From positions 1 through 55,776 of the forward strand of contig RXKA01000072.1 of the NCBI GenBank assembly GCA_003962985.1: DNA of 55,776 bases, in the 5' to 3' direction. A program made the translations under genes and the position numbers. The notes beneath the pieces were generated by a model. It was not told the origin of the DNA and did no database searches. It worked only from the letters and a program-made list of their open reading frames with translations. Below are positions 44,918 through 54,322 of this stretch, piece after piece. This stretch comes from Pseudomonadota bacterium. Lineage in GTDB: Bacteria; Pseudomonadota; Gammaproteobacteria; Burkholderiales; UBA11063. How positions within the stretch are numbered: position 1 is the stretch's first letter; each line of letters opens with the position of its first letter.

Positions 44918-45616
44918 ATGACTAAATTACTAGTAATAACTGCGCATCCTGCTCCTGTTGAATATTCTAAATCACAACGTGTTGCAGAAAAATTTGTTGA
45001 TACATATGTAGCGCAAAATCCAAATACTGAAGTTACTAAAATTAATCTCTATGATCTTGATGCTCCAGATGTAGACCGTGTTGTCTATAGTGCATTTGGA
45101 CACTTAATGAATGGTGGTAGTTTTGAAACTTTGACTACCGAACAACAACAAGCATTGGGTAAACGCCAAGAGGTAATAACTCAATTTATGGAACACGATC
45201 GTTATGTATTTGTGTCACCAATGTGGGAGTTTAGTTTCCCAGCTGTGTTGAAAAAGTATCTTGATATTGTGTGTGCTGCGCGCCAAACATTCCAATACAA
45301 CGAATTAGGTATGCCTGTTGGTTTGCTAACTGGTAAAAAAGCGATTTACATCCAAGCTAGTGGTGGTAATCATACCAAAGATTTTATTGTTAACCGTCGC
45401 CCACTAGTCGCACAACACGAAAACGCAACCGTTTTATTACCAACTTTTGATACTTTTGGTAATTATGGTGAACCAATTGTACGCGCTACATTAGCAATTA
45501 TGGGTGTGTTGGACTATCAACACATTATGGTACACTCACAAAGTATGCCTCATGCTGCGGAAGATTCACTTAATGCATCATTACAACAAGCAGAACAAGC
45601 TGCATCACAATGGTAA
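44918..45616 (+). CDS. FMN-dependent NADH:quinone/azo reductase (AzoR-like)
   Basis: This 232-residue protein has the flavodoxin-like fold. The N-terminal AHPAPVEYSKSQRVAEKF forms the FMN phosphate-binding loop, SPMWEFSFPAVLKKYLDIV is the family core motif, and IYIQASGG precedes the FMN-ring contact. Family members reduce quinones and azo dyes by two electrons from NADH, protecting against quinone stress. It follows the MarR regulator by ten bases in the same operon. Confidence 0.9.
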   Translation: MTKLLVITAHPAPVEYSKSQRVAEKFVDTYVAQNPNTEVTKINLYDLDAPDVDRVVYSAFGHLMNGGSFETLTTEQQQALGKRQEVITQFMEHDRYVFVSPMWEFSFPAVLKKYLDIVCAARQTFQYNELGMPVGLLTGKKAIYIQASGGNHTKDFIVNRRPLVAQHENATVLLPTFDTFGNYGEPIVRATLAIMGVLDYQHIMVHSQSMPHAAEDSLNASLQQAEQAASQW

Positions 45617-45649
45617 TTGGTAACTAGTATTTTTTATTAAGGAAATATC

Positions 45650-46237
45650 ATGAAAAAACTATTAATTTTACTTGCTACTTTTAGTAGCCTAACATATGCC
45701 GCTGAAACAACTTCAGTATATACATTAGACAATACCCATAGCTTTGTCGAGTTTAACTACAACCATTTTGGCTACTCAAATCCATCTGGTAAATGGTTAG
45801 CAAATGGTACTATTAATTTAGACGACAAAGATGTTGCCAAAAGTAAGGTAGATATCACGATTCAGGTAGAATCTATCGTAACTGGAGTACCAGCTTTAGA
45901 TCATCATTTATTAAGTGCTGACTTCTTTGATGCAGAAAAATATCCAACTGCAACCTTTGTAAGTAGTAAAATCACCGATGTAAAACATAAAGGCAAAAGC
46001 TTTAAATTGGTTGGTGATTTAACATTACACGGTGTGACTAAACCAGTTACATTGGATGTAGTTGCAAATGAGCATAAACCAAATCCAATGTCACAACGTG
46101 ATACAATTGGCTATAGTGCTACTGGATTGATCAAACGTTCAGATTTTGGTTTGGGTATGTTTGTGCCTGCAGTTAGCGATGACGTTAAATTAAATATCCA
46201 ATTAGAGGTGCGCCTACCAAAACCGCAAACTAAATAA
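45650..46237 (+). CDS. YceI-family periplasmic protein
   Basis: This 195-residue protein has a signal peptide ending at TYAA (about residue 18) and a YceI lipocalin-like beta-barrel. The family pattern YTLDNTHSFVEFNYNHFGYS opens the domain, and LTLHGVTKPVTLDV followed by RSDFGLGMFVPAVSDDVKLNIQ closes it. Homologues bind isoprenoid quinones or other long hydrophobic molecules in the periplasm. Being next to a quinone reductase, it may belong to the same quinone or redox response. Confidence 0.92.
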   Translation: MKKLLILLATFSSLTYAAETTSVYTLDNTHSFVEFNYNHFGYSNPSGKWLANGTINLDDKDVAKSKVDITIQVESIVTGVPALDHHLLSADFFDAEKYPTATFVSSKITDVKHKGKSFKLVGDLTLHGVTKPVTLDVVANEHKPNPMSQRDTIGYSATGLIKRSDFGLGMFVPAVSDDVKLNIQLEVRLPKPQTK

Positions 46238-46257
46238 TTTTTAAAAGGCAGCATCAC

Positions 46258-46908
46258 ATGACCAAACCAATCATTAAAACTGTGTTTTGGGATCTAGATG
46301 GGACACTAATTGATAGCGAACATCTGCATGCTGATGCTGCATTCATAGCGTTTGAGCGCTTAAATATTCCGCTAATTACACATGAAATTACACCAGGAAT
46401 AGAAAATAAACTAGCATTTGCTGAATTAACTGGTTTAGATTTACGAAATGATTTAAATCACCGTCTCTTTGAGAAATGGGATAGATTGGTAGTTGATTTA
46501 GTACTTGAAGAAATTAATATCAATGACGCTATTCACCAATCATTAGAACTCTTTACCCATTTTAATTCATTAGGCATAACTCAAACAGTCGTGTCAAACT
46601 CTTATCTGCGCTTAGTAAAACATAGTTTACAACAACTTGGGATTATCCATCAGGTTCATCAAATCCACGCGCGCGACATGGTAACACATGGTAAACCATC
46701 CCCCGAATTATATAATAATGCTTTACGTGGACAAATGAATCAACAAGCAAATTGTTTAGCCTTTGAAGACAGTAATACGGGAATAAAAGCGGCGCAATCT
46801 GCGGGCATTGTGGTTGTCGGGATAGGAAAAGCCAATCGAAACATTCTTGAACTAGATCCACAGCAAGATAGCTGGTTAAATACACTTAATCAATATTACC
46901 AATTTTAG
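46258..46908 (+). CDS. HAD-family phosphatase (beta-phosphoglucomutase-like)
   Basis: This 216-residue haloacid dehalogenase-like hydrolase has motif I FWDLDGTLIDSEHLHADA, motif II VVSNSYLRLV, the Lys in HGKPSPELY and motif IV FEDSNTGIKAAQSAG. The cap domain is the small helical type, as in beta-phosphoglucomutase-like or sugar-phosphate phosphatases. It is the last gene of the marR operon, 20 bases after yceI. The substrate is unknown. Confidence 0.88.
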   Translation: MTKPIIKTVFWDLDGTLIDSEHLHADAAFIAFERLNIPLITHEITPGIENKLAFAELTGLDLRNDLNHRLFEKWDRLVVDLVLEEININDAIHQSLELFTHFNSLGITQTVVSNSYLRLVKHSLQQLGIIHQVHQIHARDMVTHGKPSPELYNNALRGQMNQQANCLAFEDSNTGIKAAQSAGIVVVGIGKANRNILELDPQQDSWLNTLNQYYQF

Positions 46909-47057
46909 AATTAGCGATCAACTTTTATCTATTCAGCAAATTACTAACGTTTTAATTTGTCATGCTACAAATAAAACCATGTATTTTATAGACGCAAAAG
47001 AGATAACATCAATAGGTTACTCGAATTATGTATCTATAAATGATCCAACTTGAATGA

Positions 47058-47082
47058 AAAAGCAGATCAATGATCTGCTTTT
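47058..47082 (+). terminator. Bidirectional terminator after the HAD gene
   Basis: An 11-pair stem (AAAAGCAGATC with GATCTGCTTTT) has a three-base loop, with T-runs on either strand. It lies between two convergent genes, 17 bases from the end of the minus-strand one. Confidence 0.88.
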
Positions 47083-47099
47083 ATTAGTTACTCTCTGAT

Positions 47100-47930
47100 T
47101 TAGTGACGCTTACTGTGTGAGTAATCACGACGATTTCTCAACTCATCATAATCACCATTGTATTGACGACTTTGGTCATGTGCAATGTGACGCTGTTTAT
47201 GTGGGCGATCATCTTCATAATAATCATTATCATCGTAATCATCATGATAATCATTGACATGTACATGGTTTACATTATTATTTTTTCTTCGCGATAGGAG
47301 TGCAAAACCAAGACCAGCAAAAATTAATGCACCAAGTCCAAATAACCAGTATCCAACATCTGACCCACCATCATCAATTACCGTAGTTGTATTATTGGTA
47401 ACATTTTCAGTTGGTTGCCCATTAGAACCATCACCACTGTAGCTACTGCCACTACTATAACCACCTCCGCCACCATTTGCATAAGCTACGCTAGGAGTAG
47501 AGTTATGATCAAAAATAGCATTAAATAAAGCCGTCGCAGCAATACCACCAATTATCCCCTCGGTTAAACCAGTCCAAAAACCACCATTACTGTAGCCATT
47601 ATTCCAACCACTATTCCAGCCATTACCCCAACCGACAGGTCCTTCATTCCAACCACGATATTGAGGCGTATTACCATTCCAACCATCGCCATTGCCTACG
47701 TTACGATTTACATTAACCGTATCATTATTCAATCTGTCACTTCCTGTGCGATAGCTATTATTTCCACGATAATTCTCTCCACCACTACGGACATGCTCAC
47801 CACCATGGTAACTATTCGTATGTAATTGATGATCACCACCAAGATTTACATTTCTAACCTCCGCGAATGCAGAATTAACACCTAAAAATGCAAGAACCAT
47901 TAAGCCTAAACCAAGCGTGTTTTTTTTCAT
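47100..47930 (-). CDS. Exported Gly/Asn/Trp-rich membrane protein with His/Asp-rich tail
   Basis: I do not recognise this 276-residue protein. A signal peptide (1-23, cleaved after AFA) is followed by an Asn/Gly/Arg-rich region and a Trp-Gly-Asn repeat-like stretch (84-118). A glycine-zipper-like hydrophobic segment (121-140), a Gly/Ser linker (152-171), one transmembrane helix (193-213) ending in Arg-Arg-Lys, and a 60-residue tail rich in His, Asp and Tyr (220-276) complete it. With a cleaved signal peptide and RRK after the helix, the tail should be cytoplasmic. The tail could bind metal ions. The layout resembles proteins with a C-terminal sorting helix, but here the tail is too long. Confidence 0.78.
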   Translation of the reverse strand: MKKNTLGLGLMVLAFLGVNSAFAEVRNVNLGGDHQLHTNSYHGGEHVRSGGENYRGNNSYRTGSDRLNNDTVNVNRNVGNGDGWNGNTPQYRGWNEGPVGWGNGWNSGWNNGYSNGGFWTGLTEGIIGGIAATALFNAIFDHNSTPSVAYANGGGGGYSSGSSYSGDGSNGQPTENVTNNTTTVIDDGGSDVGYWLFGLGALIFAGLGFALLSRRKNNNVNHVHVNDYHDDYDDNDYYEDDRPHKQRHIAHDQSRQYNGDYDELRNRRDYSHSKRH

Positions 47931-48146
47931 TTTTTAACCCTTTTATTCTATATATAATCACATATCGTAATATTTTAACATATTTTCAATTTTACTAAAA
48001 ATTATTGTATAAACTACATACATTTTGTAAGTTAAGCCACCATTTTATTATAGCTAAAGATTCCATAAACTAATCCACCCCAGATACCTCACACAGCATT
48101 ACACCAACTTGGTAAAATAGCACCTGAATCATCAACAGGAATCTTC

Positions 48147-50855
48147 ATGGACAAATTTATCCACGCATTATCAAATCTATTAAACCCAAAACAAATTATT
48201 AGCGACGAACTCTTGCGCTATGCCTACGCTACCGATGCTAGCCTTTATCGCATGATTCCCCAATTAGTACTTCTTGTAAATACAGAGTATGAAGTACAAC
48301 AAATTATTAATTATGCTCACCAATATAAAATCCCACTAACTTTTCGGGCAGCAGGAACAAGTCTATCTGGACAAGCGGTAACCGATCAGGTTTTAGTCGT
48401 CCTGAATAATTCTGGCTGGTCACAATATCAGATCATCGCGAATGGTACGCAAATAAAGCTTGAACCAGGTATTATTGGTGCCCACGCTAATAACTATTTG
48501 CATGCATATAAGCGTAAAATTGGTCCAGATCCTGGCTCAATTAATTCAGCAAAAATTGGTGGCATCATCGCGAATAATTCAAGTGGCATGTGCTGCGGAA
48601 CAAGCAAGAATAGCTATGCAACCTTAGCTAGTTTACGAGCGATCTTTGCAGATGGTAGTATTTTGGATACGAGTAATGAGCGTCAAATAGAAATATTCAA
48701 GCAACAACATAGTCATCTCATCCATGGTATCATGCACATCCGTGGGCAAATCATGGCAAAACCACAGATAATTGATTTCATTCGTAAAAAATTTGCCATT
48801 AAAAATACTAGCGGATACAGCCTAAATGCATTTTTGGATTATCAAGAGCCAATTCAAATTATAGAACGTTTACTGATTGGCTCAGAGGGTACGCTAGGTT
48901 TTATTAGTAATGTCACACTCAACACGGTACCAGATGAACCCTGCAAAGCGCTAAACCTAATTTATGGGAATATTAGTGAACTATGTAATCTCACCATAGC
49001 GATTGCGCAATATGATATTTCTTCCATTGAATTATTAGATCAATTGTCTTTACAATCAGTTCGACATATTAAAGAATTGCAACCCTACTTATTAGATGTA
49101 GATAATAGCAGTGGTGCAATTATGGTAGAACTAACGGGAGCTAATGAAAGCGAACTTTTACATAAATTAACTGCCGTAAATAAAATCATTGCAAACAGTA
49201 ATATTTTACATCAAACTGGATTTACCCAAGATAAAGCGATTAGTGAAATATTATGGCAAGCACGTAAAGGAGTTTTACCAACTATTGCGGGACAGCGTCC
49301 GTTAGGTTCTAGTGTCTTAATCGAAGATGTTGCCGTAACTATTGAGCAACTAGCTAGATTAATTGCCGATTTACGACAAATGTTTATTAAATATGCGTAT
49401 TCAAATGCAGCAATTTTTGGTCATGTATTGTCTGGTAATATTCATTTTGTATTAACGCCCAATTTTACTAACCCTGAAGAACTGCACAATTACGAGCTGT
49501 TTATGAATGAGTTTACCATCCTCGTTGCGCAAAAATATGGTGGTTCATTAAAAGCCGAACATGGTAGTGGACGCAACATTGCACCATTTGCAAAACTGGA
49601 ATGGGGTGACGAATGTTGGAATATTATGTGGCAAATTAAAGAACTCTTTGATCCACAGAATATCTTAAATCCTGATGTCAAATTAACGCGGGATAACACA
49701 TTACATTTACATAATCTCAAAGAGTTACCCGCAATTGATGCACAAATAGATCAATGTATGGAATGTGGCTTCTGTGAATCAGTGTGCCCATCACGCAACT
49801 TATCGCTAACGCCGCGCCAACGAAATGCCGTCATGCGTAAGATTGTCACCCTAGATAAGAAACAGCGCAAAATTTGGTCGAAGAAATTTACTTATTATGG
49901 TATTGAAACCTGCGCCACCACTGGCATGTGTCAACAATCTTGTCCCGTTGGTATCAATACGGGTGAATATATGTTAAGCTTGACCAAACCACACAATAAA
50001 GCAGTTAATCATGCGAAACAAATTAATCAGACCAAAAGTAAGCTCAATAAAGCAAATATGGTTGCCCGCATTATTGGTAAACAATCATTGCAATTTGTGA
50101 CGCAAAAAATGCATAATTCTTTTAAGAATATACCAGTTTATCTTGATACAACGCCAAAAACGCAAAAGAATAATTTCACCACTACACCAAGCATAACTAG
50201 TGGTGGCGTGATGTTATTACCTGCCTGCCCTAACCGTATCTTCAGTAATTCGCAAGGTATGCACAGTTATCCAAGCCAATTATTGCTGGAACGTATGGGA
50301 TATAATGTAAAATATCCACCACAATTAGACAAACAATGCTGTGGGCAGATGTATCATTCACAGCATAATGATAAGCAACAACAGCGTAGTATAGCCAAAT
50401 TACGTGAAGCGGTAGCAACCAATGAATTACTATTAATTGATAATAGCTCATGTGCAAATTTTGCTAAGCAATTTGACTTACCAACCATGGACATTAATCA
50501 ATTTGTTGCCGAGCGGATTGTACGCTCACGTATCCAACGCAAGTTTGATAAGATTGCAGTTCATTTTGACTGTAGTACAACTAAATCTAATTTAACCAGC
50601 CTTTACCATGAAATCTTAAATCTGTGTGCTTATGAAATAGTTGTCCCAGATGGAATAAAATGTTGTGGTTTTGCAGGCGACAAAGGATTCACAACCCCTG
50701 AACTAAATGCGAGTAGTTTAGCAAATTTACAACCACAAATTGCAGGTTGCCAAATCGGCGTAAGTTTTAATCGTAGTTGTCAGATTGGTTTACATCACCA
50801 TAGTAAAATGGAGTATATGTCATTTATTGAACTAATATTATATTGTTTTAAATAA
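48147..50855 (+). CDS. FAD/Fe-S dehydrogenase (D-lactate or D-2-hydroxyacid dehydrogenase, YdiJ-like)
   Basis: This 902-residue multidomain oxidoreductase begins with a PCMH-type FAD domain (FRAAGTSLSGQAVTD near 65-79, GPDPGSINSAKIGGIIANNS near 127-146). An FAD-linked oxidase C-domain with FGHVLSGNIHF and KAEHGSGRNIAPF follows. Next come two 4Fe-4S motifs (CMECGFCESVCPS, CATTGMCQQSCPVG) and a C-terminal part with two CCG motifs (QCCGQM, KCCGFAG). This is the architecture of GlcD-plus-GlcF fusions acting on D-lactate or D-2-hydroxyglutarate and feeding electrons to the quinone pool. It stands alone on the plus strand. The substrate is inferred only to class. Confidence 0.9.
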   Translation: MDKFIHALSNLLNPKQIISDELLRYAYATDASLYRMIPQLVLLVNTEYEVQQIINYAHQYKIPLTFRAAGTSLSGQAVTDQVLVVLNNSGWSQYQIIANGTQIKLEPGIIGAHANNYLHAYKRKIGPDPGSINSAKIGGIIANNSSGMCCGTSKNSYATLASLRAIFADGSILDTSNERQIEIFKQQHSHLIHGIMHIRGQIMAKPQIIDFIRKKFAIKNTSGYSLNAFLDYQEPIQIIERLLIGSEGTLGFISNVTLNTVPDEPCKALNLIYGNISELCNLTIAIAQYDISSIELLDQLSLQSVRHIKELQPYLLDVDNSSGAIMVELTGANESELLHKLTAVNKIIANSNILHQTGFTQDKAISEILWQARKGVLPTIAGQRPLGSSVLIEDVAVTIEQLARLIADLRQMFIKYAYSNAAIFGHVLSGNIHFVLTPNFTNPEELHNYELFMNEFTILVAQKYGGSLKAEHGSGRNIAPFAKLEWGDECWNIMWQIKELFDPQNILNPDVKLTRDNTLHLHNLKELPAIDAQIDQCMECGFCESVCPSRNLSLTPRQRNAVMRKIVTLDKKQRKIWSKKFTYYGIETCATTGMCQQSCPVGINTGEYMLSLTKPHNKAVNHAKQINQTKSKLNKANMVARIIGKQSLQFVTQKMHNSFKNIPVYLDTTPKTQKNNFTTTPSITSGGVMLLPACPNRIFSNSQGMHSYPSQLLLERMGYNVKYPPQLDKQCCGQMYHSQHNDKQQQRSIAKLREAVATNELLLIDNSSCANFAKQFDLPTMDINQFVAERIVRSRIQRKFDKIAVHFDCSTTKSNLTSLYHEILNLCAYEIVVPDGIKCCGFAGDKGFTTPELNASSLANLQPQIAGCQIGVSFNRSCQIGLHHHSKMEYMSFIELILYCFK

Positions 50856-50914
50856 TTAGTTGATTGACTATCTAATTGCTATAACTAACAATGATTACAG
50901 CAATAGAATAAAAC

Positions 50915-50938
50915 GAGGTTGGTATTCTTACCAACCTC
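50915..50938 (-). terminator. Terminator of prlC
   Basis: A ten-pair stem (GAGGTTGGTA with TACCAACCTC) has a four-base loop and is followed on the minus strand by GTTTTATTC. It is 18 bases beyond the prlC stop and may also end the plus-strand dehydrogenase gene, though the T-run on that side is weak. Confidence 0.85.
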
Positions 50939-50956
50939 AATTATTACAGATTAAGA

Positions 50957-52957
50957 TTAATTCAATCCAGAATATTTCAATAATGCATCTAATTCTGGCT
51001 CTCGCCCCATGAAAGCAGTGAAATTGGTCATCATTGAACGTAAACTACCCTGACTTAAAATTTCTTGGTGATATTTAGCACCTAATTGACGAAGCTCACT
51101 ACCAGATTTACCATCAAAAATACTAAACACATCACATGCCAACACCTCCGCCCATTTATAACTATAATATCCTGCAGCATAGCCACCAGCAAAGATATGT
51201 CCAAAGCTATTGGCAAAACGGTTGTATGCAGGAGGGATAACTACCGCGATTTGCTGACGTACCTCATTTAGTAATTGTAAATAATTGTCCGTCAATGGAT
51301 TGAATTCGCTATGTAAGCGTAAATCAAAAATAGCAAACTCCAACTGGCGCAACGTCATTAAGCCTGATTGATAATGGCGAGAAGCTAGTACTTTATTAAA
51401 GAGTTCTAGAGGTAATACCGCACCACTTTGACTATGCTCAGTGATAGTTTGTAGAATTTGATAATTCCATGCAAAATATTCCATAAATTGCGATGGTAAT
51501 TCCACCGCATCCCATTCGACACCATTGATACCCGCAATAGCTGGATTATTAATTCGCGTTAATAAATGATGTAACCCATGCCCCATTTCATGGAATAGCG
51601 TTTGTACATCATCAAAAGTTAGTAAACTTGCTTTATCTTGTACTGGAGCGGTAAAGTTACAAACAATATATGCAATTGGCAATCGAGATTCACCATTGTC
51701 AAAATTACGATCAGCAGCGGAATTCATCCATGCACCAGGCTGTTTACCACTACGAGCATAAAGATCAAAATAAATATAGCCGATTATATTATCATTTTGG
51801 ATTACACTATACCCTGTAACATCAGGATGCCAAACTGGCATTTCTGGATTCACCTGTAGGCTAATTGCAAATAATTCATTCAATAGCGCAAACAATCCCG
51901 TAAATACTTTGGGTAACGGAAAGTACTGTTTTAACTCATTACTAGAATAACTGTATTTATGCTGTTGTAACTTCTCGCTATAATAAGGAATATCCCACGC
52001 CATTAGTTCATCAAGACCATCGCTATCTTTAGCGAATTTCCGTAATTCCAGCATATCATTTTCCGCAAATGGACGTGCTTTATTTGCTAGTTGATATAAA
52101 AACTCTAATACTTGCGATGAGCTTTCTGCCATTTTATTAAACAATGATAGTTCGGCATAATCAGTAAATCCTAATAATTTAGCCTTATCATTACGTAAGC
52201 GTAAAATATCTTGAATAAGACTAGCGTTATTAAATTTACCATCATTACTTAGCTCACTTGCACGTGTCACATAGGCATAATATAATTCTTGGCGTAATGC
52301 ACGATTATCCGCATATTGCATAATTGGCAGATAACTTGGCATATGTAAACTAATTTTATAACCTTCTTTACCTTCTGCTTCTGCCAATGATTGATAAAAG
52401 TTAAGACTATCTGCGGGAACACCTGCCAATTCATCTAAAGAAACATAGCGCGAATAACTGTCTGTCGCATCCAAAACATTATGCTCAAATTTAGTGCTTA
52501 GTTCTGATAATTCAGTCTGGATTTGCTTAAATTGCTGTTGCCCAGCGTCTGACAAGGTAATACCACTCAAACGAAAATCACGTAATTCATTATCAATTAC
52601 TTTCTGACGTTCAGGACTTAAATGTGAATATTCATTATCTTTGATTGCTTGAACATGACGATACAATGCCTTATTTTGTCCTAAATTCACATATAATTCA
52701 GTAATCTGTGGTTGAAATTTCTCATGTAAAACTCGTAGTTCAGGACTATCCTTTACACTCTGTAAATGTTCAGTAACGCCCCACCAACGATTTAATACCA
52801 ATAAATGATGTTGTAATGGTTGCATGATATTATCCCAGCTACTGGTTGATTCTTCTGCTAAGTTACTAACACAGTCATTCATGTCCTTAATCGCTGTCGT
52901 CAAATTATTCTCTAGTTGCTCAATCGTTAGATCATTAAATGGTATAAAATAACTCAT
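50957..52957 (-). CDS. prlC: Oligopeptidase A (M3 metallopeptidase)
   Basis: This cytosolic zinc peptidase degrades short peptides, including cleaved signal peptides. It has 666 residues. The zinc site is H456-E-x-x-H460 in FHEMGHGLHHLL, with the third ligand probably E486 in DAVELPSQF. The N-terminal helical region and the ending GGYAAGYYSYKWAEVLACDVFSIF match the M3 family. It is transcribed divergently from a LysR-type gene over a 211-base gap. Confidence 0.96.
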   Translation of the reverse strand: MSYFIPFNDLTIEQLENNLTTAIKDMNDCVSNLAEESTSSWDNIMQPLQHHLLVLNRWWGVTEHLQSVKDSPELRVLHEKFQPQITELYVNLGQNKALYRHVQAIKDNEYSHLSPERQKVIDNELRDFRLSGITLSDAGQQQFKQIQTELSELSTKFEHNVLDATDSYSRYVSLDELAGVPADSLNFYQSLAEAEGKEGYKISLHMPSYLPIMQYADNRALRQELYYAYVTRASELSNDGKFNNASLIQDILRLRNDKAKLLGFTDYAELSLFNKMAESSSQVLEFLYQLANKARPFAENDMLELRKFAKDSDGLDELMAWDIPYYSEKLQQHKYSYSSNELKQYFPLPKVFTGLFALLNELFAISLQVNPEMPVWHPDVTGYSVIQNDNIIGYIYFDLYARSGKQPGAWMNSAADRNFDNGESRLPIAYIVCNFTAPVQDKASLLTFDDVQTLFHEMGHGLHHLLTRINNPAIAGINGVEWDAVELPSQFMEYFAWNYQILQTITEHSQSGAVLPLELFNKVLASRHYQSGLMTLRQLEFAIFDLRLHSEFNPLTDNYLQLLNEVRQQIAVVIPPAYNRFANSFGHIFAGGYAAGYYSYKWAEVLACDVFSIFDGKSGSELRQLGAKYHQEILSQGSLRSMMTNFTAFMGREPELDALLKYSGLN

Positions 52958-53168
52958 TCTAGCTATCCTCTTTCTATATTGTTAATACCGTATTTTACTC
53001 GACAATCTCAAGGTAATAACATCAAAATATTTTTCATGTGCGTTAGATTAATAAAAATTATCTTATTTCATAACTAATTTCATTATAAATCTTCAAATAC
53101 GAGGATCATTATGATAGAATTCTAGCGTATAACTGAATCAATTCATATAACTTTCTAAAGATTATCCT

Positions 53169-54074
53169 ATGCTCCATGCTATCCATAAAAACTTCTATCT
53201 AAATGCTATAACTTTCTGTCAATTGGTCGAAATTGGCTCATTCACTGGTGTAGCCAAAAAAATGGAAATTAGTCAACCTACCGTAACTAGGCGGATCGCA
53301 GCACTTGAAGAAAGTCTTAATCTTATCTTAATCAAGCGCAATACCAAATTACTATCTATTACAGAAGTCGGTAGAAGATTTTATGAGCTTTTTGCCTCGC
53401 AAGAAAAAAATCTAGTCGAGGCATTACACTCATTTTCAGATGAGAGTCTAAATAATGAGATAACGATTAATTTATCAATCCCCACTGGTGTTGCTAATCA
53501 TATTATTTCACCACGGATTACCTTGTTTACACAAAAATACCCAAATGTTAATCTTAATATCTTTTACCAAAATCGGGAAATTGATTTAATTAAAGAACAG
53601 ATTGATATTGCTGTTATACGACAAATGCCCAAACAGCAAACAATCAAAGTAAAAAAAATTTATAATGCTAAAATACATTTATATAGCACCCCCAAATATC
53701 GTAGCATGTATGGCGACCCTAAATCATTGGAAGATCTGGTAGCGAATCACCACGTGGCAAATGGAATTCAAGATGATAAAATTCTATTTAAAACCTTAGT
53801 CTATGATGAGAATGGTAGGATAATCGAGTTTCAATACAAGACCCAGATTCATGTAAATACGATAGAATCCGCATTATTACTAGCACGTAACGGACATTTA
53901 TTGGTGCCTGGCTCAGATCTTATGTATAAAGAACAAATATTGCGTGGTGAATTATTTAAAGTTTTACCACAATATAGTTTCTCAGGTACTGAGCTCTATA
54001 TTGCACGAATCGATGGAGCACATCATCCGTTAATCAATGAATTGGTACAATTTATTGAACAGTGTTTTATCTAA
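53169..54074 (+). CDS. LysR-family transcriptional regulator
   Basis: This 301-residue regulator has an N-terminal winged helix-turn-helix (about residues 12-72, with GSFTGVAKKMEISQPTVTRRIAALEESL). It lacks the OxyR-type cysteine pair. The effector domain (about 92-300) follows the general LysR fold and resembles the group that includes dsdC- or ttdR-like regulators only loosely. It is divergent from prlC, but no clear metabolic partner stands beside it, so its target is unknown. Confidence 0.9.
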   Translation: MLHAIHKNFYLNAITFCQLVEIGSFTGVAKKMEISQPTVTRRIAALEESLNLILIKRNTKLLSITEVGRRFYELFASQEKNLVEALHSFSDESLNNEITINLSIPTGVANHIISPRITLFTQKYPNVNLNIFYQNREIDLIKEQIDIAVIRQMPKQQTIKVKKIYNAKIHLYSTPKYRSMYGDPKSLEDLVANHHVANGIQDDKILFKTLVYDENGRIIEFQYKTQIHVNTIESALLLARNGHLLVPGSDLMYKEQILRGELFKVLPQYSFSGTELYIARIDGAHHPLINELVQFIEQCFI

Positions 54075-54189
54075 TTAATCTAGTTAGCATGTAAACAAAA
54101 TAAATATCAAATAACATTAATGCAATTATACATCAGTATATTATAGCATCAAAACAGGTAATTTAGATTTGTATTAACTACATAACAAA

Positions 54190-54215
54190 AAGGACTTCCC
54201 TAGTGAGAAGTCCTT
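54190..54215 (-). terminator. Terminator between lysR and rlmD
   Basis: A nine-pair stem (AAGGACTTC with GAAGTCCTT) lies in the 248-base gap. On the minus strand it leads into CCTTTTTGTTATG, which suits rlmD, whose stop is about 108 bases away. It may also serve the plus-strand lysR gene, less efficiently. Confidence 0.7.
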
Positions 54216-54322
54216 ATGTAAACTCGCCTAAACACTACTGAGGATAATTCATTAAAATAACTTGTTTGATTCGGTCTATTAAGTTTAATCAATTTATGCC
54301 ACTCATCAGGTATTAAGCGAGC

